From: an uncultured Chitinophagaceae bacterium
GTDB taxonomy: Bacteria; Bacteroidota; Bacteroidia; Chitinophagales; Chitinophagaceae
Assembly (NCBI GenBank): GCA_946885665.1
Contig: CAMPGT010000024.1
Location: 1 to 24,903 of the forward strand
DNA: 24,903 nucleotides
Direction of reading: 5' to 3'
Positions 8,336 through 16,305 of this stretch are shown here, piece by piece. Position 1 is the first letter of the stretch. Each line of letters begins with the position of its first letter. The position numbers and the translations under genes are program-made. The notes below the pieces were generated by a model that searched no databases, was not told the DNA's origin, and saw nothing but the letters and a program-made list of their open reading frames with translations.

Positions 8336-8827
8336 ATGAAAACGCTATTATTGATAAGGCACGCAAAAAGCAGTTGGGAAAACTTCGCTATCGGCGACCA
8401 GGAGCGGCCCCTGAACGAAAGGGGTAAGAAGAACGCGCCCGAAATGGCAAAAAGGCTTCTTAAAAAGAAGATCAATATCGATGCGTTCATGTCCAGTCCC
8501 GCCACGCGGGCCCGGTCGACCGCCGAATACTTCGCCAAAGCGTACGGCATCAAACCGGACAGGATAGAAATTGTACCCGATTTATACATGGCCGGTCCGG
8601 CCGTTTTTACTCAAACCATCAGGAACGCTCCTCCTGCCGCCAACACCATCGCTGTCTTCTCACACAATAACGGCATTACCGCATACGCCAACCTCATTTC
8701 CGACGCGCGGATAGACAACATGCCCACCTGCAGCATTTTTGCCGTAAAGTGTCACATCCCCGACTGGTCTGCCTTTCAGCCGAAAAATAACGAGTTTTAT
8801 TTTTTTGATTATCCTAAATCTGAATAG
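8336..8827 (+). CDS. SixA-like phosphohistidine phosphatase (histidine phosphatase family)
   Basis: A 163-residue histidine phosphatase superfamily protein. Catalytic His9 lies in LIRHAKSSW; Arg8 and Arg58 (SSPATRAR) are the phosphate-pocket arginines; the second His is H110 (FSHNNG). The short length and RHAKSSW start are typical of SixA-type enzymes, which remove phosphate from phosphohistidine in phosphorelay proteins. It follows a two-component pair by 9 bases, so a role in damping that phosphorelay is a reasonable inference. Bacteroidota SixA homologues also occur away from such genes, so the link is not proven. The ATG at 8332 is in a different frame. Confidence 0.85.
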   Translation: MKTLLLIRHAKSSWENFAIGDQERPLNERGKKNAPEMAKRLLKKKINIDAFMSSPATRARSTAEYFAKAYGIKPDRIEIVPDLYMAGPAVFTQTIRNAPPAANTIAVFSHNNGITAYANLISDARIDNMPTCSIFAVKCHIPDWSAFQPKNNEFYFFDYPKSE

Positions 8828-8910
8828 AAATACCCTAAATTAGTAGAGCTTTTTATCCTCGAAGACCACATCCGATCCTGAAACTTTCTCTTTAACCCAA
8901 CCACTAAGTC

Positions 8911-10296
8911 ATGATCGGAATTTTAAAAAAATTCTTGCTTGTCCTCTTTGTCACATTGATTTCCCGGGATGTCCTTTCTCAGGCAAGTTGCGTCAACTAC
9001 GACAGCAGATATCCCATTACTACCAGCACCGGAAAAAAATATTTATGGAACCCGCTTTGGAACTTCTACAACATGAAAATGAAGAAGGTTTCGGGGTTGA
9101 ACATCGGCGGTGATAATTATTTCAACGGGATGATGGAATACCTTCCGTCGAGTTATTATTTAACGGCGAACAAGTTGAAGAAATATCCTGTCATCATCAG
9201 CTTTCACGGCTACGCATCGCGTGGGTACGGAAGCTCGCTTGAGTTGTGCCGTTTGTTTAAAGACAGGGGCGGCGACTCGGCGGGGCATAAAACATTTCCC
9301 GGCCGCGTTGAGCGAAACACCACAAATCTCAAGCAAGTGTACAATGGTGTTACCTACGAATACATCGTGGTGACGCCTCAATTCAATAAATACGTGCGGC
9401 TTCAGCCAGGCGTTAAAGATGCGTTCCCGAGTGCAAAGCAGGTGGAGAACGTGATTAATTACGTTGTTGCGCGTTATCGCATCGATCCAAAAAGAATTTA
9501 TTTGACGGGATACAGCAATGGCGCCAACATGATCGTTGAATATGCAGGAAGCAGTGTGGCAAGAGCTAAACGAGTGGCGGCTATCATGCCCGTTGCATTG
9601 TGTTCGCAACTGGGCCATATTAATAATTCATCGAAAGGAATATTTGCAAAGAATATCGGACTGGCCAAACTGAAGACGTGGTTCGTGTATTGCGAATCGG
9701 ATAATTGCGGCAGCGGTCCCATCCTAAATGTTTCGAATAAATGGGTGGATAGCATCAGGAAGGTACCCGGCGCCGTAAAGCCGCGTTACACCCGGCTAAG
9801 AAATATCAACCCCGCCACGCTTTACAATTGCAGCGACAGCCTCTTCCACGATGCCTGGAGCCGTGCCTTCGATCCCAACTTTAAAGTGAGCTATAATTAT
9901 ACGCCTACCGGCGCGGTAGGGGCGAATGATGGTATTAACCTGAACATGTATCAATGGTTCATCCGGCAGGTGAACACCGCGGCATCGTCGCCGCTTGCGT
10001 TGAACAGTGAATTGGATGATGAGATGCCGGGTAATGTTGTTCCGCCTTTAACGGTGTCGGTGAATCCGAATCCTTTCGGCGCGGAATTGCTTGCGCATGT
10101 TTCTGTCGACCGGCAGCAGCGATTATATATCAATTTAGCCGATATGACGGGCAGGGTTGTTCAGTCGGTTACAGGCGTTTATGCGCAGGGAACATCGGAG
10201 GTGAGGCTGAGCGCCAGCAGGTTACCTGCGGGGATATACTTTCTTAAAGTGTCGGGAGAGAATTTGAATATTGTTCAACGGTTAGTAAAAAAATGA
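8911..10296 (+). CDS. Secreted alpha/beta-hydrolase (esterase-like) with T9SS sorting domain
   Basis: A 461-residue secreted protein. It has an N-terminal signal peptide (ILKKFLLVLFVTLISRDVLS, cleavage near LSQA). The alpha/beta-hydrolase domain spans about 55-355. It shows an oxyanion-type HGYASRG motif (IISFHGYASRG), nucleophile elbow GYSNGAN with Ser202, and a likely catalytic His313 in HDAWSRAF. This arrangement is seen in CE1-like esterases and polyhydroxybutyrate-depolymerase/feruloyl-esterase-like proteins of Bacteroidota; the substrate cannot be told. The C-terminal 75 or so residues (VNPNPFG, LADMTGRVV, LPAGIYFLKV, VQRLVKK) form a type A T9SS sorting domain, so the product is exported across the outer membrane. 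The next gene is a tandem paralogue. The DNA here is visibly more AT-rich than the neighbouring kinase genes. Confidence 0.85.
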   Translation: MIGILKKFLLVLFVTLISRDVLSQASCVNYDSRYPITTSTGKKYLWNPLWNFYNMKMKKVSGLNIGGDNYFNGMMEYLPSSYYLTANKLKKYPVIISFHGYASRGYGSSLELCRLFKDRGGDSAGHKTFPGRVERNTTNLKQVYNGVTYEYIVVTPQFNKYVRLQPGVKDAFPSAKQVENVINYVVARYRIDPKRIYLTGYSNGANMIVEYAGSSVARAKRVAAIMPVALCSQLGHINNSSKGIFAKNIGLAKLKTWFVYCESDNCGSGPILNVSNKWVDSIRKVPGAVKPRYTRLRNINPATLYNCSDSLFHDAWSRAFDPNFKVSYNYTPTGAVGANDGINLNMYQWFIRQVNTAASSPLALNSELDDEMPGNVVPPLTVSVNPNPFGAELLAHVSVDRQQRLYINLADMTGRVVQSVTGVYAQGTSEVRLSASRLPAGIYFLKVSGENLNIVQRLVKK

Positions 10297-10439
10297 AATA
10301 AATAGAGGGTATCGAACGACTTCTATTGATAAACTGAGAAAAACGTTCTATTTTACACGCTCTACGCTTATCCAAATATTCCTTTCTAAGACACATTTTG
10401 ATTCCAATTCCATGAGTTCGATCACCCAAATAAAGCGTC

Positions 10440-12041
10440 ATGTTGAGGAATCTTATGAAATGCGGTTTATTGACCGTAGTGTTATTTTCTTGTAGAGTTT
10501 CGTTCGCCCAGGTTATTACCACGAATTATGATTGTGAGAATTACGGCACCACCAGTCCGTGGAGCCCGCTGTGGAATTTTTATGATATCAGCCAAAAAAT
10601 GATTAGCGGATTGGATATCGGCAATCATTTTTTTAACGGACTGCTCGAACATCTGCCTGCCAGTTACAATTTACCGGCAAACGCCTCAAAAGAATACCCG
10701 GTAATAATATTTTTTCACGGATACGCTTCGCGGGGTAATGGTACTCCCTCCAATTTGTGCAGGTTGTTTAAGGACAGAGGTGGCGACCTGGCCACGCATC
10801 TTTCAATACCAGGAAGAGTGGAAAGAGAATCTTCTTTATTCAGCCCGATGATAGGCGGGGAAAAAAAGGAGTTTATTGTTATCAGCCCGCAATTCAATGA
10901 GTATACGCGTCTTGTTTCGGGTACGCCCGATCATTTTCCCAGTGGTGATGAAGTGGAAAAGATAATAGACTATGTTGAGGATCATTACCGCATTGATTCG
11001 CGCCGAATATATCTTACAGGATTAAGCAACGGCGCCAATATGATTACGGAGTATGCTGCGAGCAGCCTGGCAAGAGCAAAAAGAGTTGCGGCCATTATGC
11101 CTGTTTCCTTATGCTCGCAAGTTGATCACATCAATAATACCGAACGCGGTATAGATGCGAAATATATTGGGCAGGCAAAATTAAAAACATGGTTCGTGTA
11201 TTGTGAAGGCGACAATTGCGGATATGGCCCTGCACTTAAAGTGCCACTCGGCTGGGTTAATGCAATTAAAGCGGTTCCGGGTCATGAACCGCCAAGATAT
11301 ACAATGCTCTATAAGAGAACTTCGAGCCAAACACCTTCGTTGTATAGCTGTAGTGATACGCTGTGGCACGATGCCTGGAGCAGGGCATATAATCCCGACT
11401 TTAAAGCGGTTTACAACACAACAACCAGCACTTATCAAAATACAAGTGAAAATATCTATAGCTGGTTCTACCAGGCGCAAAGCGCAGTGCTTCCGGTATC
11501 TTTGAAAGATTATGCCGCATGGATAAATGATGGCACGGTGAAAATTGCGTGGACAACGACCGACGAAAAAGCCAACGCTTCATTCACTATCGAACGCGCG
11601 GGCAACGGTCAGCGCTTCGTTCCTCTTGTTACCCTTCCGGGCGCAAAAGATCACGCCGGCGAACAAGCTTATTCCTTTACAGATAAATTTCCACTCGAAG
11701 GAATCAATTATTACAGGTTACTGCAAACCGACATCGACGGATCGAAGAATTATTTTGAAATAAAAAGGGTATTGAACAAAGAAGGAAATGGACCGGCAGT
11801 GGCCGTTTCTCCCAATCCGTTCGTAAACGAAATATCCGCATTCATCAATTTAAATAAGTCGCAAAAGATCGTCGTCACCATCTCCGACATGACCGGAAAA
11901 GTATTGAAACGTTCCAGTTCAGTATTTGGCCCTGGGAATTCGGAAGTCAAATTCAGCGCAAGCGATCTGCCGGCAGGCATGTACCTCCTGAGCGTGCACG
12001 GAGAAAATATAAGCTTCACATCAAAGATCGTCAGGAACTAA
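10440..12041 (+). CDS. Secreted alpha/beta-hydrolase paralogue with T9SS sorting domain
   Basis: A 533-residue paralogue of the preceding gene, sharing WSPLWNFYDI, FFHGYASRGNG, CRLFKDRGGD and LTGLSNGANM (Ser196) and the HDAWSRAY His310. The signal peptide is MKCGLLTVVLFSCRVSFAQ, and ATG 10455 is as plausible a start as 10440. Compared with its partner it carries an extra beta-sandwich linker (about 365-450; FTIERAGNGQRFVPL, INYYRLLQTDIDG) before the T9SS domain (VSPNPF, ISDMTGKVL, LPAGMYLLSV). Such linkers are common in T9SS cargo and may bind carbohydrate or act as spacers. The nucleophile motif is G-L-S-N-G. Its stop overlaps by 11 bases the stop end of the minus-strand glycosyltransferase. 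The pair probably arose by tandem duplication, with later gain or loss of the linker. Confidence 0.85.
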   Translation: MLRNLMKCGLLTVVLFSCRVSFAQVITTNYDCENYGTTSPWSPLWNFYDISQKMISGLDIGNHFFNGLLEHLPASYNLPANASKEYPVIIFFHGYASRGNGTPSNLCRLFKDRGGDLATHLSIPGRVERESSLFSPMIGGEKKEFIVISPQFNEYTRLVSGTPDHFPSGDEVEKIIDYVEDHYRIDSRRIYLTGLSNGANMITEYAASSLARAKRVAAIMPVSLCSQVDHINNTERGIDAKYIGQAKLKTWFVYCEGDNCGYGPALKVPLGWVNAIKAVPGHEPPRYTMLYKRTSSQTPSLYSCSDTLWHDAWSRAYNPDFKAVYNTTTSTYQNTSENIYSWFYQAQSAVLPVSLKDYAAWINDGTVKIAWTTTDEKANASFTIERAGNGQRFVPLVTLPGAKDHAGEQAYSFTDKFPLEGINYYRLLQTDIDGSKNYFEIKRVLNKEGNGPAVAVSPNPFVNEISAFINLNKSQKIVVTISDMTGKVLKRSSSVFGPGNSEVKFSASDLPAGMYLLSVHGENISFTSKIVRN

Positions 12042-13167
12042 CGTTGCTTGTTGCACAAACACGGGACACGATTTCACCGATGGCACCTTTGTAAGCGGTT
12101 GTATTCGTCTGAAAATTATTGAATGAATAATGCGCCGCCGTTGCGAGCGCATTGCGCAAATCAAAATTCTTCTGTTTAAACGATACGGCTATTTTATTCT
12201 TCGACAGATGCCCTGCCAGGTATTCCTGTTCTGTTTGACCCGGTGTGGGGACTACTATCATTTTTTTCTTCAGCGACAGCATGTCCATCAAAGACGTGTA
12301 GCCGGGCCGGCAAAGAACATATTGCGCTTTCAAAGCAAGATCATTCAGTTGTTCGGCCTCGAGATGATTGTAAAATACAACACTATCGACCGGATTCGGC
12401 TGTTGTTTTGCTGCGGGGAGTCCGCGAACAACAATGGTTTTGTATGGAGCAGCCGGTAATTGTTGCAGCACCATATTTTCAAAAATGGTACGTTGCGGTT
12501 CCGGTCCTGAGAGAACGATCAGCAATAAATTATCTTCAGTTGCAATAGAAATGTTTTCATGAAATCGTGTGAGCTGCCCGATGTATTGAATGGCGGTGTG
12601 TGGTAGTTTCTGCGTGTGCGACAGTTCGCCGGAAAGGCTTGGTGCTTGCTGCACATCCGGTATCCAGCACTCCGTAAATTTATTGATGTGACGGTAAAGA
12701 AACCGTTGGACGAGCGCGTCTGATTTCCTTCCTAACCCGGTTTTCGGCGCCAGCTGGTGGGTGATGAATACCGACGGAACAGCGGGGTGGTGAAAGCCGT
12801 ACCGGTTGTCGGAAAGGATCAAATCGACGGCATGGCTGGCCGTAAACTTGCATACCCACTGGTTTTCGTGCTTGACTTTGGTCAAAATATTGATTAGCTG
12901 GGAGCCGATTTTCCACCGGAATCCGGCGCCGTTACGCGGATAATTTACGTTGTATCCCTCCAGGGCCGTAAAAGCCAGGTTGGGAAGCTCGGCGGCCAAA
13001 ATGAGTTTTTGTATTGAGTTACAGGCTACTATAATTTCAAACCCATAGTGGAGAAATTCCCTCAAAATGGGGAGCGAACGGGTAGTGTGGCCCAGACCCC
13101 AGTCGAGCGGCGAAAAAAGCAGTAAGGGTTTTTTCTTACAATTGCTATTTTTCTCATTTTGAATCAA
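12031..13167 (-). CDS. MurG-like GT-B glycosyltransferase
   Basis: A 378-codon gene for a glycosyltransferase of the GT28/MurG-like fold. The N-terminal half starts with a glycine-rich loop (SPLDWGLGHTTRSLP). The C-terminal half has LLIVLSGPEPQRT and the donor-binding region VLCRPGYTSLMDML followed by VVPTPGQTEQEYLA. The acceptor is unknown; related Bacteroidota proteins are often annotated only as glycosyltransferases. The start is uncertain. The frame begins with TTG (13165-13167), and no ATG occurs in frame before the conserved KPLLLFSPLDW core. An ATG in the neighbouring frame would join this frame if the A-tract at about 13131-13136 were one base longer. It converges on the second T9SS hydrolase with an 11-base overlap of their stop ends. 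Confidence 0.8.
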   Translation of the reverse strand: MIQNEKNSNCKKKPLLLFSPLDWGLGHTTRSLPILREFLHYGFEIIVACNSIQKLILAAELPNLAFTALEGYNVNYPRNGAGFRWKIGSQLINILTKVKHENQWVCKFTASHAVDLILSDNRYGFHHPAVPSVFITHQLAPKTGLGRKSDALVQRFLYRHINKFTECWIPDVQQAPSLSGELSHTQKLPHTAIQYIGQLTRFHENISIATEDNLLLIVLSGPEPQRTIFENMVLQQLPAAPYKTIVVRGLPAAKQQPNPVDSVVFYNHLEAEQLNDLALKAQYVLCRPGYTSLMDMLSLKKKMIVVPTPGQTEQEYLAGHLSKNKIAVSFKQKNFDLRNALATAAHYSFNNFQTNTTAYKGAIGEIVSRVCATSNVSS

Positions 13168-13217
13168 TTTGGGGTACTTTATTTGATGTAAAATAGATTA
13201 ATTTAGGAGACCAAAGT

Positions 13218-13358
13218 ATGGAAATGACCAGGCACCGGATGTTTTTTTTGTTACTTTTTATTACTGTTTTAGCCGCTAGCTGCAGTGCTGGTAGCCGTAT
13301 GGGCGGTACCTCAAAAAAATGTGGCTGCGGTGTTCATAAAGGCTTTGTTGGTTACTAA
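13218..13358 (+). CDS. Small cysteine-rich lipoprotein (46 residues)
   Basis: A short gene: ATG at 13218, TAA at 13356-13358. A GGAG lies 9 bases upstream of the ATG. The product has a basic N-terminus (TRHR), a hydrophobic stretch (MFFLLLFITVLA) and a clean lipobox LAASC with lipidated Cys22. The 24-residue mature tail has a CGCG motif (Cys35, Cys37) and ends HKGFVGY. It is likely anchored in the inner or outer membrane facing the periplasm. The lipobox, RBS and intact frame argue that it is real. I have an uncertain memory of similar tiny lipoproteins with a CGC core and an aromatic end in Bacteroidota, but no function. ATG 13224 is an alternative start. It is followed 14 bases later by another small gene, likely in the same transcript. 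Confidence 0.7.
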   Translation: MEMTRHRMFFLLLFITVLAASCSAGSRMGGTSKKCGCGVHKGFVGY

Positions 13359-13372
13359 AATCCTATAATGAG

Positions 13373-13621
13373 ATGAAAACACCTAATCGCGACTTGCTTG
13401 TACTGGTTAAAGACGATCACCTCGACAAAGAAGCAATTGAGTTCGAGTTGGAGCAGCTTAACCAGTTACTATTTGTTTTTGAAACCGTAGACAATTTTTG
13501 CGTCGCTCACGAGGTATTTGATCTTAACAAGTACAAGATCATTTACAATTCCAGGAAGATCAGGCAGATTATGAATCAAAAAGAGTTGAAACCTTTTGTA
13601 TTCATTTCTAATAAAAACTGA
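13373..13621 (+). CDS. Hypothetical protein (82 residues)
   Basis: I do not recognise this family. The product is small, charged and predicted soluble. It has alternating helix-like and strand-like stretches (LLVLVKDDHLDKEAIEFEL, FVFETVDNFC, YKIIYNSRKIRQIM) and no signal peptide or membrane segment. The gene begins 14 bases after the small lipoprotein gene, with codon use like its neighbours, so co-expression is likely. Downstream, a 45-base AT-rich gap with no clear terminator separates it from the convergent aminotransferase. An ATG at 13368 runs straight into a stop, so ATG 13373 is chosen. Confidence 0.65.
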   Translation: MKTPNRDLLVLVKDDHLDKEAIEFELEQLNQLLFVFETVDNFCVAHEVFDLNKYKIIYNSRKIRQIMNQKELKPFVFISNKN

Positions 13622-13666
13622 TCTCATTAAATTCTACTCCTAAAGGACCACACTGTGATCTTACCG

Positions 13667-14926
13667 CTACACGTGTATCTTCAAAAGGGCCTCTCTTAGT
13701 TTTCCAGTCATTTCACCAATTTCTTCTTTTTTACATGTTCCGACGCTCAACCGGTACCACGGCGAATTTTTCGACGCACCGAAGGCATAGAACGGAACCA
13801 ACGCGAGTTTTGCTTCATCGAGCAGGTATGCAGTAACATCGGCCTGCGTTTGCAGTGTCTCTCCTCCCGCGGTCTTCATACCGGCCGCTTCCACCTTTAC
13901 GGTTAAATAGATGGCTCCCTCGGGTGCGATGGCATCAACCGGCAACCCTTCTTCCTTAAGTTGCATGAGGTTGTTGTAGATGGTACGGAGGCGTATCTCG
14001 ATTTCGTTCCTGAAATTTTGTAGGTAGTCATCAATTTCGTCGTTCTTTTTTAGGAATGCGGCAACGGCCTTCTGCTCGGCCATGGGCGCCCAGGCGCCGA
14101 TGTGGGTGAGAATGGCCTTCATCTTTGAAAGGATGTTCCCGGGGCCAAGCGACCAGCCTACGCGCACACCTGTGGCGGCGAATACCTTGCTGATGGCATC
14201 GATGTAAATGGTATAGGGGCGCATCTCCGGATGGAGCGATACGGGGTCGTAATGCCTGATGGCGCCAAAGGTGAGGTGCCAATACATCTGGTCGTACAGC
14301 AGGTACAATTTCTTTTCATGCTCTGCCCTCGATGCATTTTCTTCAAGTATCATTTGGCAGATCTCCGAAAGTGCGTTTTTCGAGATCGTGGTGCCGGTTG
14401 GATTTTGTGGCGAGCACAAAGCAATTAATGTGGCTCCTTTGATGTGCGGGCGAATTTCATCTACCGTGGGCATGAATTTGTTTGCCGGGCTGGCTTCTAA
14501 CACCACGTGCTGCGCGCCCACAAAATGCGAGTAATGATTGTTGTTCCATGAGGGAACGGCATAAATCACTTTGTCGCCCGCATCGCAGATGGCCCTGAAC
14601 ACGGCGTAGATCAGCGGCCTTCCGCCGGCAGACACAAGTATTTCTTTGGGAGAGTAATCGAGGTGCTCACGTTCGCGTATAAACGAAGAAATAGATTCTC
14701 TCAGGTCGATATTTCCTTCGGCTGCGGGATAATTGGTGAAGTGTTTTCTGTAAGCGTTGATGATCTCTTCTTCGAGCGCTTTGGGAATCGGGAAAATAGC
14801 GGGGTCGAAATCGCCAACAGTAAAATTATAAATCTTTTCGCCCTGCCTTATTTTTTCGCGGATGTCGCCGCCCAGCTTAACGATTTCAGATCCGATAAGT
14901 GTTTCAGAGAGGTGTGATAAAGCCAT
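13667..14926 (-). CDS. PLP-dependent aminotransferase, class I/II
   Basis: A 419-residue fold-type I aminotransferase of the aspartate/aromatic aminotransferase superfamily. It has a substrate loop (NYPAAEGNIDLRESI), SAGGRPLIYAVFRA in the cofactor phosphate-binding region, CSPQNPTGT, YDQMYW with the Asp that contacts the pyridine nitrogen, and the PLP lysine K247 in DAISKVFAATGVRVGW. The conserved arginine near the C-terminus is in SPWYRLSVG. The amino-acid substrate cannot be assigned. Its ATG overlaps the TAA of the upstream LutB-like gene by one base (TAATG), so the two are translationally coupled on the minus strand. Confidence 0.88.
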   Translation of the reverse strand: MALSHLSETLIGSEIVKLGGDIREKIRQGEKIYNFTVGDFDPAIFPIPKALEEEIINAYRKHFTNYPAAEGNIDLRESISSFIREREHLDYSPKEILVSAGGRPLIYAVFRAICDAGDKVIYAVPSWNNNHYSHFVGAQHVVLEASPANKFMPTVDEIRPHIKGATLIALCSPQNPTGTTISKNALSEICQMILEENASRAEHEKKLYLLYDQMYWHLTFGAIRHYDPVSLHPEMRPYTIYIDAISKVFAATGVRVGWSLGPGNILSKMKAILTHIGAWAPMAEQKAVAAFLKKNDEIDDYLQNFRNEIEIRLRTIYNNLMQLKEEGLPVDAIAPEGAIYLTVKVEAAGMKTAGGETLQTQADVTAYLLDEAKLALVPFYAFGASKNSPWYRLSVGTCKKEEIGEMTGKLREALLKIHV

Positions 14927-16305
14927 TAGTTCAAATTATTTTTTTCCTTCCACATTTCATTAAACGTTTTCTTCGGAAAGCGAAGATCGGCGCGGTGTTT
15001 TGTCCATCCTTTTATCATGCGGTTCACCACCCAGTTTTTGACGGATTCGCTGCCCATGTTCATCATCTTCCTGTTCAGGCTGGCTTTCTTCCAGGCTTTC
15101 CATGCAATTTTTTCCTGGAAGCCAACCGCGCCTTTTTCAACCGCCTCATTCCTGTTTTCGAGCAGCAGTTCGTGCAGGTTGATTTTTACGGCACACACTT
15201 CGGTGCAATTGCCGCAGAGTGATGACGCATAGCTCAGATGTTTCCAATCGCCCATCGGGCGCATTTGCGGCGTAATTACTGAACCGATCGGGCCGCTGTA
15301 GGTGGTGCCGTAAGCGTGGCCGCCAATATTTTTATAAACGGGGCAGGCGTTGAGGCAGGCGCCACAGCGAATGCAGTACAGGCTTTCGCGCTGCTTTTCG
15401 TTTGCGAGGATGTTGGTGCGGCCGTTATCCAGCAATATCACATACATTTCTTCCGGTCCGTCGGTTTCGCCCGGTTGCCGCGGGCCGCTGATGACGGAAT
15501 TATACACTGTTATCGTTTGTCCGGTGCCGTAAGTAGAAAGCAGTGGCCAAAAGAGACCGAGGTCGGTGAAGGAGGGGATTATTTTTTCGATGCCGACAAC
15601 GGCGATGTGTGTTTTTGGAAATGCCGAGGAGAGGCGTGCGTTGCCTTCGTTTTCGGTGATGGCGATGCTGCCGGTGTCGGCAATAATGAAATTGGCGCCG
15701 GTGACGCCTATTTCTGCCTGCACGTATTTATCTCTCAGTTTTTCTCTCGCAACGAGGGTGAGTTGCTCGGGGGTAAGACCTGGTTTTGCATTCAGCTTTT
15801 CGTAGAACAGTTTTGCCACGTCTTCCTTGCTTTTGTGCATGGCGGGTGTCACGATGTGGTAGGGCGGTTCGCCGGCGAGTTGCTGGATGTATTCGCCGAG
15901 GTCGGTTTCGACGCTTTCAATATTGTTTTTTTCAAGGAACTTGTTCAGGTGGATCTCTTCGGTGACCATGCTTTTGCTCTTCACTATCGACTTGCAATCT
16001 TTTGTTTTGCAGATGTCGAGGATGGCGGTCAGTGCGTCTTCGGGAGTTTCGGCCCAGATCACTTTTCCGCCGCGCGCGGTGAAGTTGGCTTCGAATGCTT
16101 CGAGGTATTGATCAAGTGATTCGAGCGTGCGCCACTTGATATTTTTTGCTCTTTCTCTTGCGAGGTCGACGTCGGTGAATTGTTGTTTTCCGAGGGGAAC
16201 GGTTTGGTTGTAGCGGTTGATGTTGAAATTGACCTTATTGCGATGGTCAAGGTCGGCTGCTTTGATGGTGCTTTTTGCTATGAATGAGGAAGCTGTTTCT
16301 TTCAT
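14926..16305 (-). CDS. LutB-like iron-sulfur protein (lactate utilisation family)
   Basis: A 459-residue LutB/YkgF-type protein. The N-terminal half is the LUD domain (SIVKSKSMVTEEIHLNKFLE, GVTGANFIIADTGSIAITEN). The C-terminal half has a ferredoxin-like module with CIRCGACLNACPVY (C311, C314, C317, C321) and a second cluster CGNCTEVC (C364, C367, C371). In Bacillus, LutA, LutB and LutC together oxidise L-lactate. Neither a LutA (CCG-domain) nor a LutC gene is present here, so the partners lie elsewhere or this protein works in another redox step. The gene is coupled to the downstream aminotransferase through TAATG. Upstream lies a composite repeat separating it from the DUF3109 gene. ATG 16305 starts directly beside AT-rich module A. 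Confidence 0.85.
   Translation of the reverse strand: MKETASSFIAKSTIKAADLDHRNKVNFNINRYNQTVPLGKQQFTDVDLARERAKNIKWRTLESLDQYLEAFEANFTARGGKVIWAETPEDALTAILDICKTKDCKSIVKSKSMVTEEIHLNKFLEKNNIESVETDLGEYIQQLAGEPPYHIVTPAMHKSKEDVAKLFYEKLNAKPGLTPEQLTLVAREKLRDKYVQAEIGVTGANFIIADTGSIAITENEGNARLSSAFPKTHIAVVGIEKIIPSFTDLGLFWPLLSTYGTGQTITVYNSVISGPRQPGETDGPEEMYVILLDNGRTNILANEKQRESLYCIRCGACLNACPVYKNIGGHAYGTTYSGPIGSVITPQMRPMGDWKHLSYASSLCGNCTEVCAVKINLHELLLENRNEAVEKGAVGFQEKIAWKAWKKASLNRKMMNMGSESVKNWVVNRMIKGWTKHRADLRFPKKTFNEMWKEKNNLN

Noticed and set aside
10440..10510. Lipoprotein signal on the second T9SS hydrolase (LFSC)
   Set aside because: Phe at the -2 position is atypical for a lipobox. Cleavage after SFAQ plus a T9SS domain indicates ordinary signal peptidase I processing.
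15316..16119. A 267-codon open frame on the plus strand
   Set aside because: It is antisense to the LutB-like gene, whose Fe-S motifs and LUD domain are convincing.
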